The notes: generated by a model from the sequence alone, not told the origin. 64,000 nucleotides of DNA from Jatrophihabitans telluris (GCF_023516435.1 NZ_CP097332.1:186001-250000), one strand, 5' to 3'; counted from the stretch's first letter, positions 1 to 8,468 are shown. Program-made: numbers and translations.

Positions 1-129
1 GATGGTGGTGCGCTCGGGTGTCACCGCCAGCGCCGCCACGACTCGTTCGGGAGTCAGCTCGGTGTAAATTACGCCCACGAACGCGGTGAAAGGCACCAGC
101 GCGAGGATCTGATCATTGCTCAGCTGCAT
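1..129 (-). CDS. PaaI-family thioesterase, N-terminal part only
   Basis: The minus strand reads from an ATG at 129 to the window edge without a stop (43 codons). The peptide starts MQLSNDQILALVP and contains GVIYTELTPERVVAAL, which matches the first helix and strand of hotdog-fold thioesterases of the PaaI/YdiI type (acyl-CoA thioester hydrolysis). The catalytic part lies outside the window, so activity cannot be checked. It is divergent from murT with only 21 bp between the two starts. Confidence 0.7.
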   Translation of the reverse strand, partial: MQLSNDQILALVPFTAFVGVIYTELTPERVVAALAVTPERTTI

Positions 130-150
130 GACCGGTAGCCTGGCACGACG

Positions 151-1488
151 ATGGACATCCTCGCGATCTGGCTGGGCAAGGTGACCCTGCTTGCGCTGCG
201 CCTGCTGGGCCGGCGAGGCACCGCGCTTCCCGGCCTGGTGGTGGAGAAGGTCTTCCCCGGATTCCTGCCGCGTCGGCTCGGCGCGCTGGGCCAGGGCGTG
301 GTCGTCGTGACCGGGACGAACGGCAAGACCACGACGACGAAGATGCTCGCGACGATCCTGGCCGAGCGTTACCGCGTCCTGACCAATGACACCGGCGGCA
401 ACTTCGTTCGCGGTGTCATCACGTCGGTGGTCGCGGGATCGTCATGGCGGGGCCGAACGGATGCCGACATCGCGGTTCTCGAGCTCGACGAAGCTCACGC
501 CGTGCGGTTCTGCCAGGTCTACCGCCCCGAACGCCTCCTGCTGCTCAACGTGTTGCGCGACCAACTGGACCGCTTCGGCGAGATTGACACCACCGCCCGG
601 ATCCTGGCCAAGGTCGCAGCGGCGACCACCCGCGATGTCGTGGTGAACCGCGACGATCCCCGACTGGTCCGGCTGGCGGACGAGCTCACTGCCACCGTCA
701 GTTACTTCGGGGTTGCCCCCGACCTACGCGAGTTGTTTCCCACGGATGAGGAGATGTACGGCGGAGCGATAGCCCTGTCCGACCTACGCGCTTCGGCCGA
801 GCTGATGTCGGTGAAGCTGGGGATCACAACCGACGTCACGCTCCGGATCGCCTCGGCCACCGAGCGGGTCACCCTTCGGGCCGAGGGCGCGCACAACGCC
901 CAGAACGCTGCCGGGGCGGCCGCACTCGCGCTGACCCTCGGCCTCGACCCGGCGACCATCACCGCCGGGCTGCGCAAGGTCGATCCCGCCTTCGGGCGCG
1001 GGCAGTCCTTCGAGATCGCCGGACGCCGAGTCGTGTTGCAGCTGGTGAAGAACCCTGCCGGCTTCCGGCAATCCCTGCGGACGGTGGCGGGACTGGATCC
1101 GTCGGCGACCGTGATCGCCATCAACGACGACTACGCCGACGGGCGCGACATGTCCTGGCTTTGGGACGTCCAGTTCGCCGACGTCCTGGGCGCGCCGAGT
1201 GAGGAGAGTACCGAGGAAACCGGCGAAACCCGCTCCGGGACGCGAGCCGGCTGGCTGGTTACCAGCGGCACCCGGGCTGCTGACATGGCAGTGCGACTGC
1301 TGTACGACGAGGTCGCCACGGATCTGGTCGAGCCCGATCTGACCGCAGCGGTGCGCGCGGCGACGTTTCACGTGAAACCGAATCAGACAGTAGTCGTTTT
1401 CTCGACCTACACGGCTATGTGGTCACTTCACAAAGTGCTCGATCGGCTGGTCGACGAGGCTCCACGGCTGGGACCCCGCCCGTCCTGA
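151..1488 (+). CDS. murT: Lipid II isoglutaminyl synthase, ligase subunit MurT
   Basis: A Mur-ligase-like protein of 445 residues. With GatD it amidates the alpha-carboxyl of D-glutamate in lipid II at the inner face of the membrane, using ATP and ammonia from glutamine. Visible: a P-loop (GTNGKTTTTK, about residues 54-63), the Mur central fold with ELDEAH and NVLRDQLDRFGE, and a C-terminal DUF1727 part whose DGRDMSWLWD holds the conserved aspartate that with GatD forms the catalytic centre. The central region lacks the four-cysteine zinc ribbon known in Staphylococcus MurT; the only cysteine visible is in RFCQVY. gatD lies 840 bp downstream rather than adjacent. Confidence 0.92.
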   Translation: MDILAIWLGKVTLLALRLLGRRGTALPGLVVEKVFPGFLPRRLGALGQGVVVVTGTNGKTTTTKMLATILAERYRVLTNDTGGNFVRGVITSVVAGSSWRGRTDADIAVLELDEAHAVRFCQVYRPERLLLLNVLRDQLDRFGEIDTTARILAKVAAATTRDVVVNRDDPRLVRLADELTATVSYFGVAPDLRELFPTDEEMYGGAIALSDLRASAELMSVKLGITTDVTLRIASATERVTLRAEGAHNAQNAAGAAALALTLGLDPATITAGLRKVDPAFGRGQSFEIAGRRVVLQLVKNPAGFRQSLRTVAGLDPSATVIAINDDYADGRDMSWLWDVQFADVLGAPSEESTEETGETRSGTRAGWLVTSGTRAADMAVRLLYDEVATDLVEPDLTAAVRAATFHVKPNQTVVVFSTYTAMWSLHKVLDRLVDEAPRLGPRPS

Positions 1489-1545
1489 GCCGGCCGGTCC
1501 TTAGTCGCGTGGTCCTGAGCCACCCTGCGGCGATCGAGCCGGGCA

Positions 1546-1965
1546 TCAGCCCGCGGAATCGTCGGCTACCGGGTGCAGATGGCGGGGTGCCGGTCGTCGC
1601 GCCGGTGCGGACGGTTCGGCTTTCGCGTCGTTCGAGATCGGAAGCGAGACAGCCGCGTCGAGTCGTGTCAGCACGTCGTGTCCGGCTGCGGTCGGCGACA
1701 GGAGTAGGCCCCGGCGGTCTTCAGGATTGCGGTCGCGGCGTGCGAAGCCTTTGCGTTCCAGCCGATCCAGCACCACGGTCATCGAGCCGGTGGTCAAGGC
1801 GAACAGGTCTGACAACTGGTGCGGTGTCGGAGCCGATCGCGCTGCGATCTCAACGAGGATCGCGAGTTCCTTGCCGCTGAGTCCCTCGACTCGAGCGTGG
1901 GCGTCGAAACGTATCCAGGACAGTTGCAGCTCACGCAGACTCTCGGCCTTGCGATTCTCGGGCAC
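1546..1965 (-). CDS. MarR-family transcriptional regulator
   Basis: A 139-residue protein with GTG start (PENRKAESLREL). The winged-helix core is clear: a recognition-helix segment TTGSMTVVLDRLERKGFARR followed by the wing NPEDRRGLLLSPTAAG. An N-terminal dimerisation helix (LRELQLSWIRFDAHAR) fits MarR architecture. The last 35 residues are proline- and alanine-rich and probably disordered. It lies antisense between murT and gatD, so it either regulates them or is an insertion into the ancestral murT-gatD operon. Its ligand cannot be predicted. Confidence 0.85.
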   Translation of the reverse strand: MPENRKAESLRELQLSWIRFDAHARVEGLSGKELAILVEIAARSAPTPHQLSDLFALTTGSMTVVLDRLERKGFARRDRNPEDRRGLLLSPTAAGHDVLTRLDAAVSLPISNDAKAEPSAPARRPAPRHLHPVADDSAG

Positions 1966-2126
1966 GTCGTTTCACCTGTCGTTTCCAGCGAGCTGTTCAG
2001 TGATCGGCATACCCCTGCGCTTGCTGGGTGCTGCGGCGATGTGCGCTCACCACGACGAAATCGATCCACCGCACGACGGAAGTCGATGCTCGGACGGTAT
2101 CGGCAAGGCCAGGGGTAACGGTGGCG

Positions 2127-2149
2127 CCGGCACCCCCGTGCGGTGCCGG
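2127..2149. repeat. 8-bp perfect inverted repeat
   Basis: CCGGCACC at 2127-2134 pairs perfectly with GGTGCCGG at 2142-2149 across a 7-nt loop. It is GC-only and lacks a U-tract, so it could be a factor-independent pause or hairpin, or an operator. It sits 15 bp from the larger repeat at 2164-2206. Confidence 0.6.
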
Positions 2150-2163
2150 AACGACCTCCGGGT

Positions 2164-2206
2164 ACGGCCGGGCAGCGATTCGTTCCCCCGTACGCTGCCC
2201 GGCCGT
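2164..2206. repeat. 14-bp perfect inverted repeat
   Basis: Positions 2164-2177 (ACGGCCGGGCAGCG) are the exact reverse complement of 2193-2206, separated by 15 nt. It is a very stable potential hairpin in the marR-gatD gap, with no T-run on either side. It could terminate readthrough or mark the end of the DNA that separated murT from gatD. Confidence 0.75.
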
Positions 2207-2327
2207 GACGACCGCGTAGCCCCCGTGCCGCGCGGTCTGTGTGGACAACGCCCCGACCGCGTCGACATGACGCCGAAGGACCGAGTGAGCCCGCCCACAG
2301 CGAACTGGCGGATACCCTGGAGCGATC

Positions 2328-3041
2328 ATGAGCAGCTTGACCTTGGTGCATCTGTACCCGCGCGAGATGAACATCTACGGCGACACCGGCAACGTGCTGG
2401 TGCTACGCAAGCGTCTGCAGTGGCGTGGCCTCTCGGCCACCGTCGTGCCGATCAACGTCGGTGATCCGCTCCCCATCGAGGCCGACATCGTGCTCGGCGG
2501 CGGTGGCCAGGACGCGGCCCAGGGTGACATCGGCGCTGACTTCGTGCGGCGCGCGAGCACGCTGCGAGCGATGGCCGACGACGGGGTCGTGATGCTCACC
2601 ATCTGTGGCACCTATCAGATGCTGGGCCACGAATTCCTGACCAAGGACGGCATTCGCATCGCCGGCACCGGCGTGCTGGATTTGGTGACCAAGGGCTCTG
2701 ACGAACGCCTGATCGGCAACAACGCCGTCGACACCGAGTGGGGACGCATGGTGGGGTTCGAAAACCACAGCGGTCTCACCGAACTGGGTTCCGGGGCGCG
2801 CCCACTCGGGCGAACCAGCGCGGGGCGGGGTAACAACGGACTCGATCTGACCGAGGGCGCCGTCCGCGACAACGTCTTCGGCACGTACCTGCACGGGCCG
2901 GTGCTGGCCAAGAGCCCAGGATTCGCCGACGAACTGTTACGTCGCGCCTTCGCGCGCCGGGGCAGCAGCTCCGAACTGTCGGCACTCGACGACGACCTGG
3001 TGCTCAACGCCGCCACCGTGGCCGCCGGACGTCCACGATGA
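2328..3041 (+). CDS. gatD: Lipid II isoglutaminyl synthase, glutaminase subunit GatD
   Basis: A class I glutamine amidotransferase of 237 residues that supplies ammonia to MurT for amidation of lipid II. The nucleophile is Cys93 in LTICGTYQMLG, and the catalytic His189 is in GTYLHGPVLAK. FENHSG and the GGGGQDAAQ loop are typical of the cobyric-acid-synthase-like GATase group to which GatD belongs. The ATG is preceded by GGAG at good spacing. The stop overlaps the start of the next gene (ATGA at 3038-3041). Confidence 0.92.
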   Translation: MSSLTLVHLYPREMNIYGDTGNVLVLRKRLQWRGLSATVVPINVGDPLPIEADIVLGGGGQDAAQGDIGADFVRRASTLRAMADDGVVMLTICGTYQMLGHEFLTKDGIRIAGTGVLDLVTKGSDERLIGNNAVDTEWGRMVGFENHSGLTELGSGARPLGRTSAGRGNNGLDLTEGAVRDNVFGTYLHGPVLAKSPGFADELLRRAFARRGSSSELSALDDDLVLNAATVAAGRPR

Positions 3042-3709
3042 CCCTCACCGCCCGCCTGCCACGCTCCGGCGCGGCCAGTGCAGCCACCGCGGTGTTGCTC
3101 GCCGGGGCGTTACTGACCGGGTGTGGCGGGTCGGGAGGGTCGTCGGGATCCGCGATGACGCCGACCCCGTCCAGCACTCCCGCGCCCACGGGTCTTGGTG
3201 GTGGCGCTGGTGAGAGCGGCTCGACGAGTCCGTCCCGGTCGACGCTGCTCACTACGCCGCACCCGACGCTGAGCGTCGCCGCCAAGGCCGACGAGATCGA
3301 CAAACCCTGCCCGTACGCCGGTCTCGACGCGATGCGGGACGCCGAGGGGGACCGCACCAACCGCTCGGTCGAGCTCAAGTCGGCGGGCGGGACTCCGGTG
3401 GGTTGTCGCTACTACTTCGAGTACGACGCCGCGGTCGTCATCGCCGAGGTTCGCATCCAGCGCTTCGGCACGCCGACCGAGGCGTTCAACGCGATAGTGG
3501 ACCTGGCGCGCACGCATCCGGAGTTCGTCGAGAACAAGAGCATCGGTGACTTCGGTTCGGTGACTCTCAAGCTTCCGCTACAGGGGACGAGCACCTGGGC
3601 GTGCCTGTTCTCCAAAGGGAATCTGGCCATCACCGCGCACACCCGGCAGACCGTCGTGAGCCAGGACGCCCGCAACGTCGCCACGTTGATCGCGCCGAAC
3701 GTCCACTGA
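3038..3709 (+). CDS. Secreted lipoprotein, DUF2020-like
   Basis: A 223-residue protein with a lipoprotein signal: basic start, hydrophobic stretch AATAVLLAGALL and lipobox LLTGC at about residue 29. A 50-residue Gly/Ser/Thr/Pro linker leads to a compact domain with CPYAGL, GCRYYF and a final cysteine in TWACLF. This cysteine pattern resembles actinobacterial DUF2020 lipoproteins; function is unknown. Its ATG overlaps the gatD stop by 4 bp, indicating translational coupling and suggesting a cell-envelope role. Confidence 0.75.
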   Translation: MTLTARLPRSGAASAATAVLLAGALLTGCGGSGGSSGSAMTPTPSSTPAPTGLGGGAGESGSTSPSRSTLLTTPHPTLSVAAKADEIDKPCPYAGLDAMRDAEGDRTNRSVELKSAGGTPVGCRYYFEYDAAVVIAEVRIQRFGTPTEAFNAIVDLARTHPEFVENKSIGDFGSVTLKLPLQGTSTWACLFSKGNLAITAHTRQTVVSQDARNVATLIAPNVH

Positions 3710-3839
3710 GCGGGCGCACCCGTCGGGTGTCCTCCGATTCCATCCGGTGCCGTTGCCGTATTCGGGGGGCCGTCGTCGTGTCCGGGGGTCGTGAAAGGAT
3801 GGATCGGCAGTTTTCCCCTCTGAGTAGGAGTCCTCTCTC

Positions 3840-4367
3840 GTGACCACTGCAACCCAGATCGCCACCCTGCACACCAACAAGGGCGACATCACGATCAACC
3901 TGTACGGCAACCACGCCCCGAAGACGGTGAAGAACTTCGTCGAGTTGGCCACCGGCGCCAAGGAGTGGACCGACCCGCGCAACCGCCAGAAGTCGACGGC
4001 GAACCTGTACGACGGGACCGTCTTCCACCGCGTGATCGAGAACTTCATGATCCAGGGCGGCGACCCGCTCGGTCGTGGCACCGGCGGACCGGGTTACAAC
4101 TTCGCCGACGAGTTCCACCCCGAGCTCACCTTCGACCGGCCATACCTGCTGGCCATGGCCAACGCCGGGCCCAACACCAACGGCAGCCAGTTCTTCATCA
4201 CCACGGCGGCGACCAGTTGGCTCAACTTCAAGCACAGCATCTTCGGCGAGGTCGCCGACGCCGACAGTCGGGCCGTGGTCGATGCCATCGGCACGACGAA
4301 GACCGGTGCGGGCGATCGACCGGTGGACGACGTCGTCATCAACTCGGTGACTATTTCCGAACTCTGA
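3840..4367 (+). CDS. ppiA: Peptidyl-prolyl cis-trans isomerase, cyclophilin type
   Basis: A 175-residue cytoplasmic cyclophilin with GTG start and GGAG about 9 nt upstream. Conserved segments: TVKNFVELATG, GTVFHRVIENFMIQGGDP (catalytic Arg in FHRV), MANAGPNTNGSQFFIT and HSIFGEV. There is no signal peptide. It catalyses proline isomerisation. The gene starts the conserved near-origin block also seen in mycobacteria (ppiA, rhomboid, crgA). Confidence 0.95.
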   Translation: MTTATQIATLHTNKGDITINLYGNHAPKTVKNFVELATGAKEWTDPRNRQKSTANLYDGTVFHRVIENFMIQGGDPLGRGTGGPGYNFADEFHPELTFDRPYLLAMANAGPNTNGSQFFITTAATSWLNFKHSIFGEVADADSRAVVDAIGTTKTGAGDRPVDDVVINSVTISEL

Positions 4368-4380
4368 TCGTTAGCCGTCC

Positions 4381-5454
4381 ATGCAGCCAGTTGAACCACC
4401 GCACGCCGGTGGGTACCCGCCCGAACCGCCCGGGCAGTTCCCTCGGTGCTATCGCCATCCGGATCGAGAGACCGGCGTGCGGTGCGTTCGCTGTGACCGC
4501 CCGATCTGCGGAGAGTGCCAACGTCCGGCATCCGTAGGCTTCCAGTGCCCCGACGACGTGAAGGCCGGGCAGGCCTCGGTTCGCAGCGCGCGGACCCTGT
4601 TCGGAAGCCGCGCGGGTTCCGGGGCGACCGTGCCGACGGTCACGTACGCGCTGATCGCGGTGAACGTGGCGGTCTACATCCTGACGGCGGTCCAGGCCAA
4701 CGGAAACTTCGTCGACAACTACACCGGCTCGCTCTTCCAGAAGTGGGAGATGTGGCCGGACGGTGTGGCCTACAACCACCAGTGGGTGCGCCTGGTCACC
4801 AGTGCGTTCCTGCACTACGGACCGTTGCACATCCTGTTGAACATGTGGGCCCTGTACGTGGTGGGCCCCGGCTTGGAACGGGCGATGGGCTGGTGGCGCT
4901 ACCTGGCCGTCTACCTGCTCGCGGCGCTCGGGGGGTCGGTGGCGACGATGCTGTTCGCCGCCCCGGCCGGCGGCTCGGTCGGCGCCTCCGGGGCGATCTT
5001 CGGACTCTTCGCTGCGGCCTGGCTACTGCAACGGGTGACCCGGATGGACACCCGGCCGCTGACCATCACCATCGTGGTGAACTTCGTCTTCACATTCTCG
5101 ATCCCGCAGATCTCCAAGACCGGGCACGTCGGCGGCTTCGTGATCGGCGGACTGGCGACGGTGGCGTTGCTGGGGTGGACCACTCGGGCGATGAGCAATT
5201 CCGCGATGCGCAAGCGGACACCAGGCGTGCAGGCGGCCAGCCTCGCGGGCATCTTGATTCTGCTGCTGGGGTTGACCCTGTTCCGCGCGCACCAGCTCGC
5301 GACGAGTCCGATCGTCCAGGGGCTGGGGACAACCGGCGCGGTTGTCCACAGTGTGGATGAGCCTGGGGAGAATTACAGCCGTGTAATCACAGCGGTGGAA
5401 GAAGCTGTGGACAACCGGGCGAGAGCTGGGATCAGCGCCAGCGAACGGCCATGA
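4381..5454 (+). CDS. Rhomboid-family intramembrane serine protease with N-terminal zinc finger
   Basis: A 357-residue protein. Residues about 23-60 form a B-box-like zinc finger (CYRHPD, CVRCDRPICGEC). This is followed by at least six membrane segments. The catalytic serine is in GASGAIFG and the partner histidine in GHVGGFV; the HYGPLHILLNMWALY segment is the conserved rhomboid loop/helix. It should cleave transmembrane substrates in the plasma membrane. It starts 13 bp after ppiA, so the two are probably co-transcribed. Its 3' end overlaps the convergent crgA by 23 bp. Confidence 0.92.
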   Translation: MQPVEPPHAGGYPPEPPGQFPRCYRHPDRETGVRCVRCDRPICGECQRPASVGFQCPDDVKAGQASVRSARTLFGSRAGSGATVPTVTYALIAVNVAVYILTAVQANGNFVDNYTGSLFQKWEMWPDGVAYNHQWVRLVTSAFLHYGPLHILLNMWALYVVGPGLERAMGWWRYLAVYLLAALGGSVATMLFAAPAGGSVGASGAIFGLFAAAWLLQRVTRMDTRPLTITIVVNFVFTFSIPQISKTGHVGGFVIGGLATVALLGWTTRAMSNSAMRKRTPGVQAASLAGILILLLGLTLFRAHQLATSPIVQGLGTTGAVVHSVDEPGENYSRVITAVEEAVDNRARAGISASERP

Positions 5455-5704
5455 TCAGGCCGGACAGCAGGAAGACGAACCCGACGCCGAAGTTCCAGCT
5501 GCCGAGGTCCTTCATCAGGGGGACGTGCTCACCCGCCATGTAGTACACGACGATGTAGGCCAGGCCGACGACCAGCAGAACCACCAGGGTGACGGGGTAC
5601 CAGGTCGGGCTGGGCCGGAGCTGCTTGTTCGACGCCGACGGGCCACTGGCCGCCGCGGGGGTGGCTGAGTAGCTCGGCTTCTTGCGAACCTTGGACTTGG
5701 GCAC
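5432..5704 (-). CDS. crgA: Cell division protein CrgA
   Basis: A 90-residue membrane protein with GTG start at 5704 (PKSKVRKKPSYS) and GGAGAG upstream. Two membrane helices are visible (YPVTLVVLLVVGLAYIVVYY and NFGVGFVFLLSGLIMAVRW) joined by a short extracytoplasmic loop, which is the CrgA pattern. CrgA is a septal protein of actinobacteria that interacts with FtsZ, FtsQ, FtsI and Wag31. The start was chosen because it matches the family length and has a good ribosome-binding site. Confidence 0.93.
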   Translation of the reverse strand: MPKSKVRKKPSYSATPAAASGPSASNKQLRPSPTWYPVTLVVLLVVGLAYIVVYYMAGEHVPLMKDLGSWNFGVGFVFLLSGLIMAVRWR

Positions 5705-5753
5705 CGGTCTCTCCTGAACACTGAGTGGTGGAACAGCAGCTAGCGTAAACGAC

Positions 5754-6536
5754 ATGTTCCGCCTGAGCAGCCTCCCGCGCTGGGTCGGGGTCCCGTCGCG
5801 GCGGCCGGAGCCGGGACGAACCCGCGATGTGTGGACCGTCCTGGTTCCCGTGGTCGCGTTGCTGGCGGGACTGCTGGCCGCCACGACGGCCCACACGGCC
5901 CGGGGGACCGATCTGCGCTCGGCCGGTCGGACAGACGTGGCGGACCTCGTTCGCGCCGCCGAGGCCCGCGGCAACGGCCAGGACGCGCAGGTGAAGCAGT
6001 TGCAGGCCCAGGTGGCGGCCGACACGAACAACCTGGCGGTCTCCGACGCCACCATCGCCGCGATCAACACCAAAGCCGCTCCGCTCCGGCTGCCCGGCGG
6101 CCTGATCGCGGTCTCCGGTCCGGGGCTGACGGTGGTACTGGACGATTCCCACCAGAACATCACCGATCCGAAGGTGGATCCCAACTGGCTCGTCGTCCAC
6201 CAGTCAGACATGCAGGCCGCGGTCAACGCGCTGTGGGCCGGTGGCGCCGAGGCGATCCAGGTGATGGACCAGCGCCTCATCCAGACCAGCGCGATCCGCT
6301 GTGTCGGCAACACCCTGCTGCTCAACGGCCGGGTGTACTCACCGCCCTTCACCATCGCCGCGATCGGGCCGGCGCCACAGCTGCGCCGCGCCCTGGACGC
6401 CTCGGTGAATCTCAGCCAGTACCGGCAGGATGCGCAGTCATACGGCCTGCGCTACAGCGTCGACAACCAGAAGAAGATCTCGATCGGAGCTTATGAAGCC
6501 CCGATCGCGCTCGATTACGCCAGTATTGGCGGTTGA
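5754..6536 (+). CDS. DUF881 membrane-anchored protein
   Basis: A 260-residue protein with one N-terminal membrane helix (VVALLAGLLAATTAHT), a coiled-coil-like stretch around residues 60-95 and the conserved DUF881 domain (SGPGLTVVLDD, WAGGAEAIQVMDQR, VGNTLLLNGRVYSPPFTIAAIG). The family is usually linked to septum or envelope genes; molecular function is unknown. It is divergent from crgA (49 bp gap). Confidence 0.9.
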   Translation: MFRLSSLPRWVGVPSRRPEPGRTRDVWTVLVPVVALLAGLLAATTAHTARGTDLRSAGRTDVADLVRAAEARGNGQDAQVKQLQAQVAADTNNLAVSDATIAAINTKAAPLRLPGGLIAVSGPGLTVVLDDSHQNITDPKVDPNWLVVHQSDMQAAVNALWAGGAEAIQVMDQRLIQTSAIRCVGNTLLLNGRVYSPPFTIAAIGPAPQLRRALDASVNLSQYRQDAQSYGLRYSVDNQKKISIGAYEAPIALDYASIGG

Positions 6537-6600
6537 ACGGCGCCGGCGACCGTCCGGTAGCGCAGCACGGCAACGAGCACGGACGATCGAGGATGGGGCA

Positions 6601-7536
6601 ATGACGAGCAAGACAACCGGAGGCTGGGACTTCGGCGCGTCTGGGGCCAGCGGGCCCGGGGCGCTCGGGGCGACCCCGCCGGTAGAGCCGCCCGGTGGTA
6701 CCGGCTTCGGGACGGGCTCTGCGCCCTCCGGCGACGGCCGCCCGCGCGGCCATGGTGCCGGCGACGCCGTGCGCACCGTCGTCCGGGGAATCGGTCAGCT
6801 GCTGATCACCCTCGGTCTGGTCCTCCTGCTGTTCGTCGTCTACGAGGTGTGGGTGTCCAACATCTACGCCCACCAACGCCAGGACAAGGTCAAGAACAAC
6901 TACCAGGCCGCGGTGGCCAAGGGCCAGGATCCACTCAAGGGCCAGGACCGGCTGAACCTCCCGTCGGGCAAGCAGGTCGTGCTGCCCGCGGGTCAGGGCT
7001 TTGCCAACCTCTACATCCCGACGTTCGGCAAGGACTTCGCCTGGACCATCGTGGAGGGAACCAACGACGCCGACCTGGAGCGGGGTCCCGGCCACTACCC
7101 CGGCACCGCCATCCCAGGTCAGATCGGGAACTTCTCGGTGGCCGGGCACCGCGTGGGCAAGGGCGAGCCGTTCCTGAACCTCGACCAGCTGAACCCGGGC
7201 GACGACATCGTCGTCCAGACTGCCGCGAACTGGTACGTCTACCAGGTGCTGGGCGACAAGAGCCTGCTGAAGTCCAAGGGACAGGCGGTCGCGCTCGGCA
7301 CGGCCGATTCGCAGGGTGTCGTCGGCCGGGAGATCGTGTCGCCGAGTCAGGTCTCGGTCATCGACAAAGTGCCCGATCATCCCGACGCCAGCCCCAGCCG
7401 AGCGTTGCTCACCCTGACCACGTGCCATCCGAAGTACACCGCCAATCAGCGGCTGATCATCCACGCGGCGCTGGTGCGGTCCGTGCCGGCGAAGGGCAGC
7501 GCCACGCCCAAGGAAATGGCCGGAGGGACGCTCTAA
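6601..7536 (+). CDS. Class E sortase
   Basis: A 311-residue transpeptidase that attaches surface proteins to peptidoglycan. An N-terminal Gly/Pro-rich cytoplasmic part is followed by a membrane helix (LLITLGLVLLLFVVYEVWV) and a sortase barrel with His183 (AGHRVGKG), Cys275 (TLTTCHPKY) and Arg284 (QRLII). GTAIPGQIGNFSVAGHR is typical of class E. The ATG at 6601 is preferred over an upstream in-frame ATG at 6430 because the latter would overlap the DUF881 gene and encode non-conserved sequence. GAGG lies upstream. Confidence 0.92.
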   Translation: MTSKTTGGWDFGASGASGPGALGATPPVEPPGGTGFGTGSAPSGDGRPRGHGAGDAVRTVVRGIGQLLITLGLVLLLFVVYEVWVSNIYAHQRQDKVKNNYQAAVAKGQDPLKGQDRLNLPSGKQVVLPAGQGFANLYIPTFGKDFAWTIVEGTNDADLERGPGHYPGTAIPGQIGNFSVAGHRVGKGEPFLNLDQLNPGDDIVVQTAANWYVYQVLGDKSLLKSKGQAVALGTADSQGVVGREIVSPSQVSVIDKVPDHPDASPSRALLTLTTCHPKYTANQRLIIHAALVRSVPAKGSATPKEMAGGTL

Positions 7537-7538
7537 CG

Positions 7539-7709
7539 ATGTACGTCTGGATCTGGCGTCACCTGCCCGGGCCGATGGCCCTGCGGATGCTGCAAGTCGT
7601 GCTCCTGGTGGCGGCCGTGTCGGCGCTGCTGTTGTTCGTGGTCTTTCCCTGGATCGAGCCGAAACTGCCGCCCAACCCGATCACGGGCCCCGGGACGGTC
7701 AGCCAGTAG
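7539..7709 (+). CDS. Small single-pass membrane protein
   Basis: A 56-residue protein starting 2 nt after the sortase stop. It begins MYVWIWRHLPG and has one membrane helix (MLQVVLLVAAVSALLLFVVFPWIEP), then a proline-rich tail. Similar small proteins commonly sit between the class E sortase and pabA/trpG genes in actinobacteria. Function is unknown; placement suggests an envelope role. Confidence 0.8.
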   Translation: MYVWIWRHLPGPMALRMLQVVLLVAAVSALLLFVVFPWIEPKLPPNPITGPGTVSQ

Positions 7710-7785
7710 CCGGTCCCTGATCGCCCCTGGATCCCGTCGACGACCTCGGGTGCCGGGCCGGTCGGACTCTGGGATGATGGTCGCC

Positions 7786-8445
7786 GTGACCCGCATCCTG
7801 GTCGTCGACAACTACGACAGCTTTGTCTACAACCTCGTCCAGTACCTGTTCCAGCTCGGGGCCGAGGTCGAGGTCCGGCGCAACGATGCGGTCAAGCCGT
7901 CCGAGCTGGCCGATCTCGGGGTGGACGGCGTCCTGATCTCGCCCGGTCCCGGAACCCCGGAGGACGCCGGGGTGAGCATGGAGATGGTCACGGCCGCGGC
8001 CGATGCGGGACTGCCGCTGTTCGGGGTGTGCCTGGGCCACCAAGCGATCGGGGCCGTCTTCGGTGGCGTCGTCGAGCGCGCACCGGAGTTGCTGCACGGC
8101 AAGACCTCACTCGTCGAACACGCCGGGGCCGGTGTCCTGGCGGGTCTTCCGCAGCCCTTCACAGCTACCCGCTACCACTCCCTGGCGGTGCGGGAAGACA
8201 GCTTGCCGGACGAGATCGAGGTGACCGGACGTACCGCCACCGGGGTCGTCATGGCCCTGCGGCACCGGGTTCTGCCCATCGAAGGCGTGCAGTTCCACCC
8301 CGAGTCCGTGCTGACCGAGGGTGGGCACCGGATGCTGGCCAACTGGCTGGAGCGGTGTGGTGGGATCGCCGACTGGGACCGGGTGGCCGAGCTCGGGGCG
8401 CAACTGGACACCCTGCGGGAGCAGGCCTTCGTCACCTCTGCCTGA
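7786..8445 (+). CDS. pabA: Aminodeoxychorismate/anthranilate synthase component II (glutamine amidotransferase)
   Basis: A class I glutaminase of about 219 residues that passes ammonia to PabB or TrpE for folate or tryptophan synthesis. Visible: N-terminal RILVVDNYDSFVYNLVQYL, ISPGPGTP, nucleophile Cys82 in FGVCLGHQAIG, and the His-Glu pair in VQFHPESVLTEGG. The GTG at 7786 gives the family-typical N-terminus; in-frame ATGs at 7774 and 7777 are alternatives. The gene usually precedes pknB in this block, but pknB is not here. Whether it serves PabB, TrpE or both cannot be told from sequence. Confidence 0.88.
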   Translation: MTRILVVDNYDSFVYNLVQYLFQLGAEVEVRRNDAVKPSELADLGVDGVLISPGPGTPEDAGVSMEMVTAAADAGLPLFGVCLGHQAIGAVFGGVVERAPELLHGKTSLVEHAGAGVLAGLPQPFTATRYHSLAVREDSLPDEIEVTGRTATGVVMALRHRVLPIEGVQFHPESVLTEGGHRMLANWLERCGGIADWDRVAELGAQLDTLREQAFVTSA

Positions 8446-8468
8446 GCTCGCCAGTAGGTTCGTGAGAC

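Larger units (their letters stand above)
1966..2327. other. Intergenic region between marR and gatD
   Basis: No gene is supported here in 362 bp. The region should hold the marR promoter (minus) and a gatD promoter (plus). It contains two strong inverted repeats (2127-2149 and 2164-2206), neither followed by a T-run. A Shine-Dalgarno GGAG lies just before the gatD ATG. Confidence 0.7.

Noticed and set aside
1419-1880. Plus-strand frame of 153 codons overlapping the end of murT and the marR gene
   Set aside because: It is the Arg/Ser-rich antisense frame of marR with no domain; the minus frame has a clear winged helix.
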